64,000 bases of DNA, taken from positions 1-64,000 of the forward strand of contig CAYLKL010000001.1 in the NCBI GenBank assembly GCA_964384645.1. Direction: 5' to 3'. Numbering within the stretch: position 1 is the first letter of the stretch; the number at the start of each line of letters is the position of its first letter. Shown here piece after piece: positions 34,628 to 43,445 of this stretch. This DNA is from DAORIO01 sp964384645. GTDB taxonomy: Bacteria; Patescibacteriota; Minisyncoccia; Phycocordibacterales; UBA9973. The notes below the pieces were generated by a model. The model did no database searches, was not told where the DNA came from, and saw only the letters and a list, made by a program, of their open reading frames with translations. The position numbers and the translations under genes are program-made.

Positions 34628-35086
34628 TTAGAAAGGAATGTCTTCAGAAGCTTCTTCTGTTGGGTACTCAATTGTATCTATTTCATCAGCGCTAGGTAAT
34701 TTTTCCTTCTTATCCCCCGCGCCTGCGTTTGATTCAAAATTTCCACCAGTACTTCCAGCAGATTTTGGACCGAATTGGAAGTTTTCTAAAACAACTTCTG
34801 TTCGATATTTTTTCTGACCATCTGGACCATCCCAAGATCTATTTTGAATTCTTCCTTCGACATACATTGAACTTCCCTTTTTAGAATACTGAGCGATAAT
34901 ATCAGCCAACTGACCGAAGGCGACGATGTTGTGAAAATCAGTTGATTCTTTTTTTGAACCATCTTTATCTTTCCAAGTTCGACTTGTTGCCAATGAAAAT
35001 GAGGCAACCTTTGCTCCACTTGGAAGTGCTCGTACTTCTGGATCCCTTGTTAAATTTCCGATAAGTTGTACTTTATTTAAATACAT
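34628..35086 (-). CDS. ssb: Single-stranded DNA-binding protein
   Basis: 152 residues. OB fold (MYLNKVQLIGNLTRDPEVRA, ASFSLATSRTWKDK, STDFHNIVAFGQLADIIAQY, GSSMYVEGRIQNRSWDGPDG), a disordered linker, and the acidic tail ending DIPF that binds partner proteins. Protects ssDNA during replication and repair. Sits between rpsF and rpsR as in most bacteria. Confidence 0.97.
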   Translation of the reverse strand: MYLNKVQLIGNLTRDPEVRALPSGAKVASFSLATSRTWKDKDGSKKESTDFHNIVAFGQLADIIAQYSKKGSSMYVEGRIQNRSWDGPDGQKKYRTEVVLENFQFGPKSAGSTGGNFESNAGAGDKKEKLPSADEIDTIEYPTEEASEDIPF

Positions 35087-35135
35087 AATTAAGAGTTTAG
35101 TGCGAATAATAATCGACGACTTTCTATAATCAATT

Positions 35136-35609
35136 TTATGACTCTAAAACCATCTCGTCAATTTTTTTGTCCACCTCTTCTTCGTTTATAACCTCAGATA
35201 CTTCTTCTTCATCGGAATCATCTTTATCTTTCTTTTCTCTTCTTTTCTTTGGAGCAGCCAACTTGTTGCCAAAAAGAGTATTTTCAGCAACTGTCTTAAT
35301 AAAAAGATATCGAATTATTTTTTCGTCTCCCTTAAGAGCAGTTTCGATAATAGAAATATCTTTTGGTTCCATTTTGAATTTCAACCATCCGAAAATTGCA
35401 CCAGAAAACCAAGTCTTCTTGTTGTTTATTTCTCTACTCATTTCATACTGAAGTGTTATCTCCTTTGGAGACTCGTGAGCAACATACTCACCACCAGCAC
35501 CCTCAACCTTTGCTCGCAAACCAGCAACAAAATCTGTTGTCTCGTCAGCTGAAAGAGTTGGGTTCAACAAGAAACCAGCTTCGTAAACAGTAAAATCTTT
35601 TTCTTCCAT
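35136..35609 (-). CDS. rpsF: Ribosomal protein bS6 with charged C-terminal extension
   Basis: 157 residues from MEEKDFTVYEAGF; the extra upstream codons overlap the leader hairpins. The S6 fold spans about 1-110 (YEAGFLLNPTLSADETTDFV, ITLQYEMSREINNKKTWFSG, IRYLFIKTVAENTLFG). It is followed by 45 residues of Lys-rich then Asp/Glu-rich sequence (KKRREKKDKDDSDEEEVSEV), an extension beyond the usual length. First gene of the S6-SSB-S18 operon. Confidence 0.93.
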   Translation of the reverse strand: MEEKDFTVYEAGFLLNPTLSADETTDFVAGLRAKVEGAGGEYVAHESPKEITLQYEMSREINNKKTWFSGAIFGWLKFKMEPKDISIIETALKGDEKIIRYLFIKTVAENTLFGNKLAAPKKRREKKDKDDSDEEEVSEVINEEEVDKKIDEMVLES

Positions 35610-35640
35610 AATTTGAATTTTTAATAATAAATTGTATGTT

Positions 35641-35712
35641 TTGCCAAAATTTGGCAAAACAAAATATCCCGCCTCGGACCAAGGCTTAAGGAGTAGAACC
35701 CCTTAAGGACGG
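35641..35712 (-). promoter_or_regulatory. Candidate S6:S18 mRNA leader
   Basis: The segment contains a stem CTTAAGG / CCTTAAG, then GCCTTGGTCCGAGGC, enclosed by CCG and CGG, consistent with the S6:S18-binding leader that carries a conserved CCG. Nearer the start lies a perfect palindrome TTGCCAAAATTTGGCAA (35641-35657). Placement just before rpsF supports autoregulation. The exact consensus was not checked; the S6S18 leader covariance model would settle it. Confidence 0.5.
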
Positions 35713-35759
35713 AATTGCTTTTAAATTAACACATAAACCCTATAAAGACAAGCTTTAAT

Positions 35760-36542
35760 TTAGAATAAAATATTGAAGAATTTTGAGGCATTTTCGTTTA
35801 GGGCAATTCGGACTTCTTCCTCGTCTTCTCCTCGAATTTCCGCAATTTTTCTATATACAAATTCCACCATCCAAGGCTCAGCACGACCGCCTCTATGAGG
35901 CTCTGGGGCCGCATATGGCGAGTCTGTTTCAGCCATTATACTTTCGAGTGGAAGAGCTCTCAAAACCTCATTATATTCATCTGTGAATGTTATAGGGCCA
36001 TCAAAACTCATTGTGTGACCTTGATCTAAGGCTCTTTGTGCAATAGACGTACTACCTACAAAAAAATGGAAATTCGCCCTTATTTCATCGAAATCTTGAA
36101 GTATCCCTAAGGCATCCTCATATGCATCCATCGATCCTTTACTTGGCCTAGCGTGAATCATTAAAGGTTTGTGAACCATTTGAGCAAGTCGTATTTGAGC
36201 AAGAAAATTTTCCCTTTGATGATCGTAAACATCTATCTTTGGGGTTCGAAAATAATCGAGACCACACTCACCTATCGCCACAACTTTTGGATTACGCGCT
36301 AGTTCTTCAAAATCTTCAACTTTAAAAGTATCTTTTGTATCAGTCGGATGCATGCCAACAGTTGCCCAAATAAAATCATATTTCTCAGCGATTTCTACTG
36401 CGCGCTTTGAGGTTTCCAAATCTGTACCAACGCAAATTGTCGCAACTCCACGCTCATGCATTTTTTTTATTGATTCATCCAAATCCCCTTCGAATTGCTT
36501 CAAGTTGAAATGTGAGTGAATGTCTATGTATTTAATTTCCAT
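35760..36542 (-). CDS. tatD: TatD-family metal-dependent hydrolase
   Basis: 260 residues from MEIKYIDIHSHFN. Metal ligands: His-x-His at 9/11, Glu in VAIGECGLDYFR, His in KPLMIHARPSKGS, His in FHFFVGS, and Asp in MAETDSPYAAPEP. The family has 3'-5' DNase and related activities. Upstream in-frame codons precede a better start and are ignored. Stands between ribosomal genes and a small hypothetical. Confidence 0.93.
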   Translation of the reverse strand: MEIKYIDIHSHFNLKQFEGDLDESIKKMHERGVATICVGTDLETSKRAVEIAEKYDFIWATVGMHPTDTKDTFKVEDFEELARNPKVVAIGECGLDYFRTPKIDVYDHQRENFLAQIRLAQMVHKPLMIHARPSKGSMDAYEDALGILQDFDEIRANFHFFVGSTSIAQRALDQGHTMSFDGPITFTDEYNEVLRALPLESIMAETDSPYAAPEPHRGGRAEPWMVEFVYRKIAEIRGEDEEEVRIALNENASKFFNILF

Positions 36543-36574
36543 AAATAGAACTATATCAATTTTTGTAAAATAAA

Positions 36575-36602
36575 AAAGCCAGCCCACTGGGATAGCTTTT
36601 TC
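36575..36602 (-). terminator. Terminator
   Basis: AAAGCTATCCCAGTGGGCTGGCTTTT-like stem (one mismatch) after the gene at 36617-37096 on the minus strand. Confidence 0.6.
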
Positions 36603-36616
36603 TTAGATTATTCATT

Positions 36617-37096
36617 TTATTTAAAATAAAAAATATAAAACCTGTAAACGGAACTTTCATTTGCTTGAGGGGGGAAAGAGCGCCTGTTATTTAAAAAAAG
36701 GTTTTCAGAAATACTCTTTAGTTCTTCCTCAATAAAAATTAAAAGATCCTTAAACTCCATCTTCGGAAAACTATTTTCAATCTCATCACCCTTCACAAAA
36801 AGGAAAGACTTTTTCTCCTCTGTGGAGATAATTTTATTTCCAGCTAAATAAACTCTCGCTAAAGCCGTAGCAACTCTTTCATCCCCCTCTCCATTTTCGA
36901 GATTAAAATCACAGGGGAGAAGTATGAATTTTTTAAATTCTTCAGAAGAAACTTTTACAAAAGAATCTTCAGTTTCTTTCAATAGTTCTATAAATATCTT
37001 GCTTGTCTCAAGCCTAGCATCACTTTCACCCTCGATTGCTTTACGATATTTTTCAATAGTTTTTTTATTCAATTCTGACAGTAGATTATCATTCAT
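36617..37096 (-). CDS. Hypothetical helical protein
   Basis: 159 residues, charged and helical (LLSELNKKTIEKYRKAIEGE, MEFKDLLIFIEEELKSISEN), no membrane segment. Flanked on both sides by terminators, so it is a single-gene unit. The leader before the ATG (CAAAACTCTAAAAACTAAAT) closely resembles that of thyX. I do not recognise the family. Confidence 0.6.
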   Translation of the reverse strand: MNDNLLSELNKKTIEKYRKAIEGESDARLETSKIFIELLKETEDSFVKVSSEEFKKFILLPCDFNLENGEGDERVATALARVYLAGNKIISTEEKKSFLFVKGDEIENSFPKMEFKDLLIFIEEELKSISENLFLNNRRSFPPQANESSVYRFYIFYFK

Positions 37097-37133
37097 ATAT
37101 TTAGTTTTTAGAGTTTTGTTGATACTACAATAT

Positions 37134-37163
37134 AAAAAAATCCCTGTAAACAGGGATTTTTTT
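37134..37163 (-). terminator. Terminator of metG
   Basis: AAAAATCCCTGT / ACAGGGATTTTT stem, loop AA, overlapping the metG stop. Confidence 0.85.
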
Positions 37164-38607
37164 AAACTCTCTTAAACAACGGCTCGCTTGGTTTTTTTCC
37201 GGCTTTCAAAAGTTCTCTTATTTTTTCAGCTGTGTCTGGAATTACAATACTTAATTCTGGAACTAAATTTGCAATTTCATTTAGTAAATATTGCACATCC
37301 TCTTTAGCTCCTTCGGGGTCAATTTTAAATTTCTTGAATGGTTCATTTACTTGAATGTACTTATCGAGTTCAGCTAATCGAGCCCAAAGGTTGTCAGTGA
37401 ATTTTGAAATTTCATAATCCTCTAATTCTTTTATCACTTCAATTCCCTCTTTTGCCTGGACACCTTCGACTCCATAATTTTCCGCCATAGTTAAAACACG
37501 AGAGAGTAAATTTCCCAGTCCGTTTGCAAGCCCTGCGTTGTAGGCCTCTGCAAAAAGCTCCTTAGTCATTGGAGAGTCTTCAAAAGTATTTATATGACGA
37601 AGTATATAAAACCGAAATGCGTCCCCTGCCAAATCTCCAGCGTATTGTTTGTATTCTTCTATTAGTTCACTTGGATTTATAACATTTCCCAAACTCTTAG
37701 ACATTTTCTGAGCACCAGCTGTTATATAACCATGGATTACAACCTTTTTAGGCAAGGCAACACCAGCAGACATAAGCATCGCTGGCCAATATATAGTATG
37801 GAAACGATTTATTCCCTTTCCAATTACATGAACAGTTTCTCCGTCATTCCAAAATTTACTGAATTGATTTGTATTGTCAGCAAAACCAATTCCATTTATA
37901 TAGTTTGATAATGCATCAAACCATACATACATTTTTTGAGAATCATCTCCAGGAACACTTACTCCCCAATTTTTTGCCCGCTCGTTTGAACGGCTAACAG
38001 AAAAATCCTCAAGACCTCCTTTTATAAAAGAAATAGTTTCATTTCTTCGACTCTCCGGAATTATCTCGAGCTCATTACTTTCAATTTTTTTCAAAAGCGC
38101 TTCTGAGTAATTACTCAATTTAAAGAAATAGTTTTCTTCATCAATTACTTGAAGTTTTGCGCCTGGATGTTCTGGGCATTCACCATTCATTAAATCTTTT
38201 TCAGTTTTAAATTCTTCGCAACCCAAACAATAAAGACCTGAGTACGATTTTTTATACAAATCTTTTTCACACTGTGACCAAAGTTTTTGTGCCCCCCTTT
38301 TGTGATCCTCATCGACAGATGTTCGAATAAATCTATCAATCGAAGCATTAAGTTCTTTTGCTAAAATCTCAAATTTTTCCGCACTCTTATTTATATAAAC
38401 TGAAACTTCTTCATTTTGTGCCTCTGCTGCTTGAACATTTTTTAAAGCATTATCATCAGTCCCCGAAATAAAAAACACTTCTTTGCCCATTAGTCTCTTA
38501 TAACGCGCAATAGCGTCAGTCATTACAAACTCAAAAGCAAAGCCCACGTGAGGGTCAGCGTTTACATAAGGTATTGCAGTTGAAATATAAAAATTTTTTT
38601 TCTCCAT
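37162..38607 (-). CDS. metG: Methionyl-tRNA synthetase
   Basis: 481 residues. Class I signature PYVNADPHVGF (residues 13-23), zinc-type CLGCEEFKTEKDLMNGECPE insert, WGVSVPGDDSQKMYVWFDAL, and KMSKSLGN near 301. The C-terminal EMAP-type tRNA-binding domain found in many MetRS is missing, and the protein ends soon after the anticodon-binding helices. Charges tRNA-Met. The AI-2E-type gene precedes it by 15 nt on the same strand. Confidence 0.96.
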   Translation of the reverse strand: MEKKNFYISTAIPYVNADPHVGFAFEFVMTDAIARYKRLMGKEVFFISGTDDNALKNVQAAEAQNEEVSVYINKSAEKFEILAKELNASIDRFIRTSVDEDHKRGAQKLWSQCEKDLYKKSYSGLYCLGCEEFKTEKDLMNGECPEHPGAKLQVIDEENYFFKLSNYSEALLKKIESNELEIIPESRRNETISFIKGGLEDFSVSRSNERAKNWGVSVPGDDSQKMYVWFDALSNYINGIGFADNTNQFSKFWNDGETVHVIGKGINRFHTIYWPAMLMSAGVALPKKVVIHGYITAGAQKMSKSLGNVINPSELIEEYKQYAGDLAGDAFRFYILRHINTFEDSPMTKELFAEAYNAGLANGLGNLLSRVLTMAENYGVEGVQAKEGIEVIKELEDYEISKFTDNLWARLAELDKYIQVNEPFKKFKIDPEGAKEDVQYLLNEIANLVPELSIVIPDTAEKIRELLKAGKKPSEPLFKRV

Positions 38608-38622
38608 TTTTTGTTTCTGAAA

Positions 38623-39657
38623 TTAAACCTTGTGATGAAACTTACTTTCTTCGACATCTCCCAAATACTCAAGCACCGCGACGGTAACAGGTATAGCAAG
38701 TATCACCCCCCAAAATCCAGCGAGCTTTGCTCCGGCCAAGACAGATACTATAACAATAATTGGAGAAATTCCAACTGATCTTCTTAGAACTAAAGGTTGT
38801 AAGAAATAATTTTCAGCCTGTTGAATGACAACAAAAATTGCAGTAACAACAAGCCCCTTTGTAAGACCTCCGTCAGTAAACCCTACTGCAATCGCCGGAA
38901 CAGCTGCAAGCAGTACTCCAAAAGGAATAAGTTCCATAATCGCTGTTAACAGGGCAAAAATTAAAGCATATTTAACTCCAGCAATAACAAGGGCGATATA
39001 AGTAATCAATCCAACAATAAGTCCGAGTATCATCTGACCTCTTATCCAAAGAGTGATTTTTCTTTGAGTTCTTTCCCATAGATTTATTACATAAGCTTCT
39101 TGTTTTACAGGAACAACAATCTTCAAAAACTTTTCAATTCCCTTTTCTTGAATTGAAAGATAAAACGATATTACAATAATTAATATAAAGTTAACTATTC
39201 CACCAAAAACATCAACTATAGTTGTAAAGAAGCCTCCAGAGAATTTAGAAAGTAGTTGTTGTGTAGAACTTGCAAATTGAGATATTTCGCTTGTAGTATT
39301 TGGAATACTTTTAAATATTTCACCTGACCCAATAGCCAAACCTGGAAAATATTGAGACAGAGAAGAAATAAGCATCAGAGACTCTTTAATAAAGATTGGA
39401 ACAAAAAGGTAAAATATACCCGCCAAAACCAAAAATAGTAATATATAAATTATTCCAATAGAAAGACTTCTTGGAACCCTAAACCTTTTCAGCATGTACA
39501 TGTTTGTTGATTCCACAAAAGAAGCAATAACAATGGCTGTCAAAAGAACTAAAATTATGTCTCTAAGTTGATATAAAACTATTAAAGAAAGGCCGACAAC
39601 GACTATTTTTAATAATCCGGCCATTGAAAAGTTTATGGTAGTTTCTTGTTTAATCAT
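38623..39657 (-). CDS. AI-2E family transporter (PerM/YdiK-like)
   Basis: 344 residues from MIKQETTINFSM (an upstream TTG is possible). Eight or so membrane helices; family pattern IILVLLTAIVIASFVESTNM, KGLVVTAIFVVIQQAENYFL, QPLVLRRSVGISPIIVIVSV, and the closing GFWGVILAIPVTVAVLEYL. Such proteins act as exporters or ion-coupled carriers; the substrate in CPR is unknown. Located between the M16 protease and metG. Confidence 0.92.
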   Translation of the reverse strand: MIKQETTINFSMAGLLKIVVVGLSLIVLYQLRDIILVLLTAIVIASFVESTNMYMLKRFRVPRSLSIGIIYILLFLVLAGIFYLFVPIFIKESLMLISSLSQYFPGLAIGSGEIFKSIPNTTSEISQFASSTQQLLSKFSGGFFTTIVDVFGGIVNFILIIVISFYLSIQEKGIEKFLKIVVPVKQEAYVINLWERTQRKITLWIRGQMILGLIVGLITYIALVIAGVKYALIFALLTAIMELIPFGVLLAAVPAIAVGFTDGGLTKGLVVTAIFVVIQQAENYFLQPLVLRRSVGISPIIVIVSVLAGAKLAGFWGVILAIPVTVAVLEYLGDVEESKFHHKV

Positions 39658-39693
39658 AAGCCAATAATACAAGAAACTCGTCTATATTCAAAA

Positions 39694-40965
39694 TTAAAGA
39701 TTTTCAATAAAAACAGAAGCACAATCTTTGGCACCTTCTGGTCCAACTACTGAAATTTTTGCTTTTTCTTTGACAAAAACCTCTTTTGCCAATTCAAGTA
39801 CATCTTCTTTTGTAACCTTTCTTATTTCAGAAATTCTTTCTTGAGGTGTCAAAAGCTTAACCCCTGCCATAGCACGCGCCCCAACATAATTTGCAACTGA
39901 ATCGGTTGTCTCCATGGCGATAGCAATTTTTCCAGACAAAGATTCAATTGTTCTAGACATTTCAATATTAGTTACAAATTCAGACTTAAGATTATTTAAA
40001 CATTTTGCAATTCCTTCCATTGCCTGACTTAGCAATTCTGTTTTTATACCTGCGGCAATTTCAAAAAGACCATAATTTTTTAAAGCCTCATTATCAGCAT
40101 AAACATAATATGAAGCACCAAGCTCTTCTCTTAAAAGTATTGAAAGCCTAGAAGAAAGCCCTCCTCCCAAAATATATTTCAAAACTGTCATTTTTACATC
40201 TCTTTCTGTGCCCACCCTAAATGACGGAAAGGCTATAACAATATGAGTTTGTTCTGTTTCTTTTTTGTGATGCCTTTTAATTTCAGCATCACTCAAGACA
40301 ACCTCTCTGGCGTGTATTATCTTTTCTCCTGTACGTAAATCTCCTAATTTTTCTTCAACTAAATTTATTACTTCATTTTTATCTAATTTTCCAGAAACGA
40401 CAACGACAGTATTTTCTACACAATAATATTTATTTCTAAAATTTTTCAAAATTTCTGGTGTAATCGAATTTACACTATCAATGCTTCCAGCAATAGATCT
40501 TCCCTCAGGTGTATCTCCATAAGCAATTTCTCTTAACAATAAATTCGCCAAAGCATCAGGTTGGTCGTTGTGCATTCTTATTTCTTCTATTACCACACCC
40601 TTTTCTTTTACTAATTCCTTTTCGTTGAAATTAGAATTTTTATACATATCAGATAATAAATCAAAAATCTTTTCTAAACTTTCTGGGCGAGACTTTGCAA
40701 AATAAGTCGTGTATTCACGAGAAGTAAATGCATTATAAAAAGAACCTAGATTATCAAACTCTTGAACAATTTCTAGAGAATTTGGTCTTTTGGGTGTCCC
40801 CTTGAACATCATATGCTCTGCTAAATGTGAAATACCTGAAAATTCTTGTTCTTCCATGTCAGACCCAATCCCAGCAGAAATAGACACGGTTATAGACGTG
40901 GCATTTTCATTTGGAACAATTATTACTCGTATTCCGTTTTTTGATTTTAATTCTTCTATTTTCAT
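39694..40965 (-). CDS. M16-family zinc metallopeptidase
   Basis: 423 residues. Inverted zinc motif HLAEH at 47-51 in FSGISHLAEHMMFKGTPKRP, with the distal Glu about 77 residues on (KEKGVVIEEIRMHNDQPDAL). A second, non-catalytic M16 half follows (about 175-400; RVGTERDVKMTVLKYILGGG, SSRLSILLREELGASYYVYA). Typical of processing-peptidase-like enzymes. Overlaps the downstream end of the GT4 gene by 4 nt. No signal peptide. Confidence 0.94.
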   Translation of the reverse strand: MKIEELKSKNGIRVIIVPNENATSITVSISAGIGSDMEEQEFSGISHLAEHMMFKGTPKRPNSLEIVQEFDNLGSFYNAFTSREYTTYFAKSRPESLEKIFDLLSDMYKNSNFNEKELVKEKGVVIEEIRMHNDQPDALANLLLREIAYGDTPEGRSIAGSIDSVNSITPEILKNFRNKYYCVENTVVVVSGKLDKNEVINLVEEKLGDLRTGEKIIHAREVVLSDAEIKRHHKKETEQTHIVIAFPSFRVGTERDVKMTVLKYILGGGLSSRLSILLREELGASYYVYADNEALKNYGLFEIAAGIKTELLSQAMEGIAKCLNNLKSEFVTNIEMSRTIESLSGKIAIAMETTDSVANYVGARAMAGVKLLTPQERISEIRKVTKEDVLELAKEVFVKEKAKISVVGPEGAKDCASVFIENL

Positions 40966-42140
40966 AATCCCATTCTAGAAACCTTAATTAAAGACCCTGA
41001 AACAATTTTTGACCAAGTATCCGGATGTACAATCAAATCTTGAGAGATTAGATCTCGGGCATTTAGTCTAAAATCATCTCTAACTCCAACATTTTCAATC
41101 AATTCCAATATCTTATTAAAAATTTCATTTGTTTCATTGACCCCGCAAACATACCTTTCATATTTAAGTCCTGAAAATATTTCCCTAACAATTCCTGTGT
41201 CGGTCGAAACAACAGGAAGACCAGAAAACAAAGCGTCTACAACGTATCCGTCTGAATCTTCGTAATTTGAAGTAACCAGAAATAAGTGAGATGTTCTTAA
41301 TAGTGAATGAAAATTCTCATCTATTTTACAATTTGCAATTTTGCCTTCAAATCTTCCACTCGATGAAATTCTTTTTATAAACCTAACGCCGGGACCATCC
41401 CCTATCAACAAAAGATTTGTTCGTGGATATCTCTTGAGAATTCTTTTATAAATATCAAAGGCAATTTTAATTCTTTTATTTGCCAAAAAAGGCCCCACCA
41501 TTGTGATAATAAATCCAGGTTCGGTGAATAAATTTTTTGCGTCTTTTGTAACCTCAAGTTTACTTATTTTTTCTGGATCAATAGCACGTGGAACAACCTC
41601 AACAACATCTTTCATGAATTTATATTTACTTAGAATAGATTGTTTTATTCTATTTGAAGACACCACAACATAATTTGCGTGTGAAATAACAAAACCAGCA
41701 ACCAAAGAAGCAAAAAAATTAGACACACTTGAAAAACGATAAAGTGGAGCTAAAACATCTTCACCAACCTGAACAACAAGAGGTCTTCTTTTTCTCATAG
41801 CAATGAAATAACCAGAAAGCCCTGTCCAAACAGGATCTTCTACGCAAACAAGTTGAGCTCTAAAATGAAACCTCCATGTGACCTGGAAAAATGCAATTCT
41901 GATTGCTTCAATAATAAAACCCAATTTAAATTTAAATCTTGTTGGATAAACAAAAAAATGTTCTCCTCTTTTTTCAACCTTTTTACTCATTCCGCCTGGG
42001 TAGACGACATGTAGCTCTCCTAGATTTTTTGATAGAAAATTAATTTTAGAAGAAGATAAAGAATTTAAATTTGTAATTTCTTTGTCTTTCGCAAGATATA
42101 AAATATTACAAAAATCTTTTTGTTTTATCTTGTCTTCCAT
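40962..42140 (-). CDS. GT4-like glycosyltransferase outside the main glycan locus
   Basis: 392 residues, GT-B fold: GFIITMVGPFLANKRIKIAF, NLLLIGDGPGVRFIKRISSS, then SNYEDSDGYVVDALFSGLPV. The E-x7-E motif is altered (Asp instead of Glu), so activity or donor preference may differ. Translationally coupled to the M16 protease gene (ATGA overlap) and 2 nt after glyS, an odd pairing with housekeeping genes. Confidence 0.82.
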   Translation of the reverse strand: MEDKIKQKDFCNILYLAKDKEITNLNSLSSSKINFLSKNLGELHVVYPGGMSKKVEKRGEHFFVYPTRFKFKLGFIIEAIRIAFFQVTWRFHFRAQLVCVEDPVWTGLSGYFIAMRKRRPLVVQVGEDVLAPLYRFSSVSNFFASLVAGFVISHANYVVVSSNRIKQSILSKYKFMKDVVEVVPRAIDPEKISKLEVTKDAKNLFTEPGFIITMVGPFLANKRIKIAFDIYKRILKRYPRTNLLLIGDGPGVRFIKRISSSGRFEGKIANCKIDENFHSLLRTSHLFLVTSNYEDSDGYVVDALFSGLPVVSTDTGIVREIFSGLKYERYVCGVNETNEIFNKILELIENVGVRDDFRLNARDLISQDLIVHPDTWSKIVSGSLIKVSRMGL

Positions 42141-42142
42141 AA

Positions 42143-43441
42143 TTATTTATTTTGATCAGCCAAAAAACTAGTCAATTCGTCAATTGGAATTCTTTTTTGT
42201 TCCTGTGTGTCTCTGTCGCGAACTGTTACTGTGTTATTTTCTAAAGTATCGTTATCAACTGTAATACAAAATGGNNNNNNNNNNTGCCTTCTGTATCTTA
42301 TTCCAATATTTCCATTATCGTCATATTGCACCCTAAAACCTTTTTCTTTCAAAATACCAAAAACGATACGCGCTTTGTCTGTTATGTCTTCTTTGTTTCT
42401 AACAAGAGGAAAAACAGCCGCGTTTACTGGAGCAATATTTGCTGGAAGTTTTAAATAAGTTCTAACTTCCTCTCCCAAATCTTGCTCCCTATATGCAGAA
42501 ACTAAAACAGCCAAAATAGCTCGGTCTAAACCAAAAGAAGGTTCGATAACGTGCGGAGTTATGCGTGATCCATCATCAAAAAGATACTCTAACTTTTGAC
42601 CACTTCCATCTGAGTGCGCCGAAAGATCGTAATTTGTTCTATACGCCAAACCAAAAAGTTCTTTTTGTCCAAACGGATAAACAAATTCTATATCAACTGT
42701 TCTTTTTGAATAATGAGCCAAATCTTCTTTTTCGATTTCTTTTATTTTTCCCATATCAATACCGACAGATGAAATCCATTCCATCATTTCGTCTTTCCAG
42801 TATTCAAAATATTTTTGCCACTCTTCTTCTTTTACAAAATATTCAATTTCCATCTGCTCGAACTCTCTTGAGCGGAAAATAAAATCACGCGGAGTTATTT
42901 CATTTCGAAAAGCTTTACCGATTTGAGCAACACCAAAAGGAAGTTTTGGATGAAACGTATCAATTATATTTTTGAAGTTTAAAAATATTCCCTGTGCGGT
43001 TTCTGGTCGAAGATATGTTTTGCTAGATGAATCTTCAAGTGCACCAACTCTAGTTTCGAACATTAGATTAAATTGTCTAACTGAACCAAATTTTCCACTG
43101 CACTCCGGACATACATCGCCCTCAATTTGATCTTCTCTAAATCTTTTTTTACATTTTTCGCATTCAACCATTGGATCAGCAAAACCTTCTGCATGACCTG
43201 ATGTCACCCAAGTTTGAGGGTTCATCAAAATAGATGAGTCTAGTTCATACATGTCATTTCTACTTGTTGCAAACTTTCTGCGCCACGAAGCTTTGATATT
43301 TTCTTTCAAAGCAACTCCAAGTGGTCCATAATCCCATGTTCCAGAAAGCCCTCCGTATATTTCAGAACCGGGAAATATAAAACCTCGCCTCTTTGCAAGG
43401 TTTACAATCTTTTCTAAAGTTAAATCAAAATTATCTTCCAT
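42143..43441 (-). CDS. glyQS: Glycyl-tRNA synthetase, homodimeric (alpha2) type, with assembly gap
   Basis: About 432 residues as drawn. Class II motifs: FIFPGSEIYGGLSGTWDYGP start, FNLMFETRVGAL, RPETAQGIFLNFKN (motif 1/2 region), FRNEITPRDFIFRSREFEQM, and IEPSFGLDRAILAVL (motif 3). Anticodon domain at the C-terminus. The N run at 42275-42284 lies between GIRYRR and PFCITVD, where the family has about six residues (QDEIGT-like), whereas the placeholder gives four. Start at the ATG at 43441. Confidence 0.94.
   Translation of the reverse strand: MEDNFDLTLEKIVNLAKRRGFIFPGSEIYGGLSGTWDYGPLGVALKENIKASWRRKFATSRNDMYELDSSILMNPQTWVTSGHAEGFADPMVECEKCKKRFREDQIEGDVCPECSGKFGSVRQFNLMFETRVGALEDSSSKTYLRPETAQGIFLNFKNIIDTFHPKLPFGVAQIGKAFRNEITPRDFIFRSREFEQMEIEYFVKEEEWQKYFEYWKDEMMEWISSVGIDMGKIKEIEKEDLAHYSKRTVDIEFVYPFGQKELFGLAYRTNYDLSAHSDGSGQKLEYLFDDGSRITPHVIEPSFGLDRAILAVLVSAYREQDLGEEVRTYLKLPANIAPVNAAVFPLVRNKEDITDKARIVFGILKEKGFRVQYDDNGNIGIRYRRXXXXPFCITVDNDTLENNTVTVRDRDTQEQKRIPIDELTSFLADQNK
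42275..42284. other. Assembly gap (10 N) within glyQS
   Basis: Ten undetermined bases in the anticodon-binding domain of GlyRS. By family comparison the real gap should be about 16 bases, so 10 N is a placeholder. Confidence 0.95.
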
Positions 43442-43445
43442 AATA

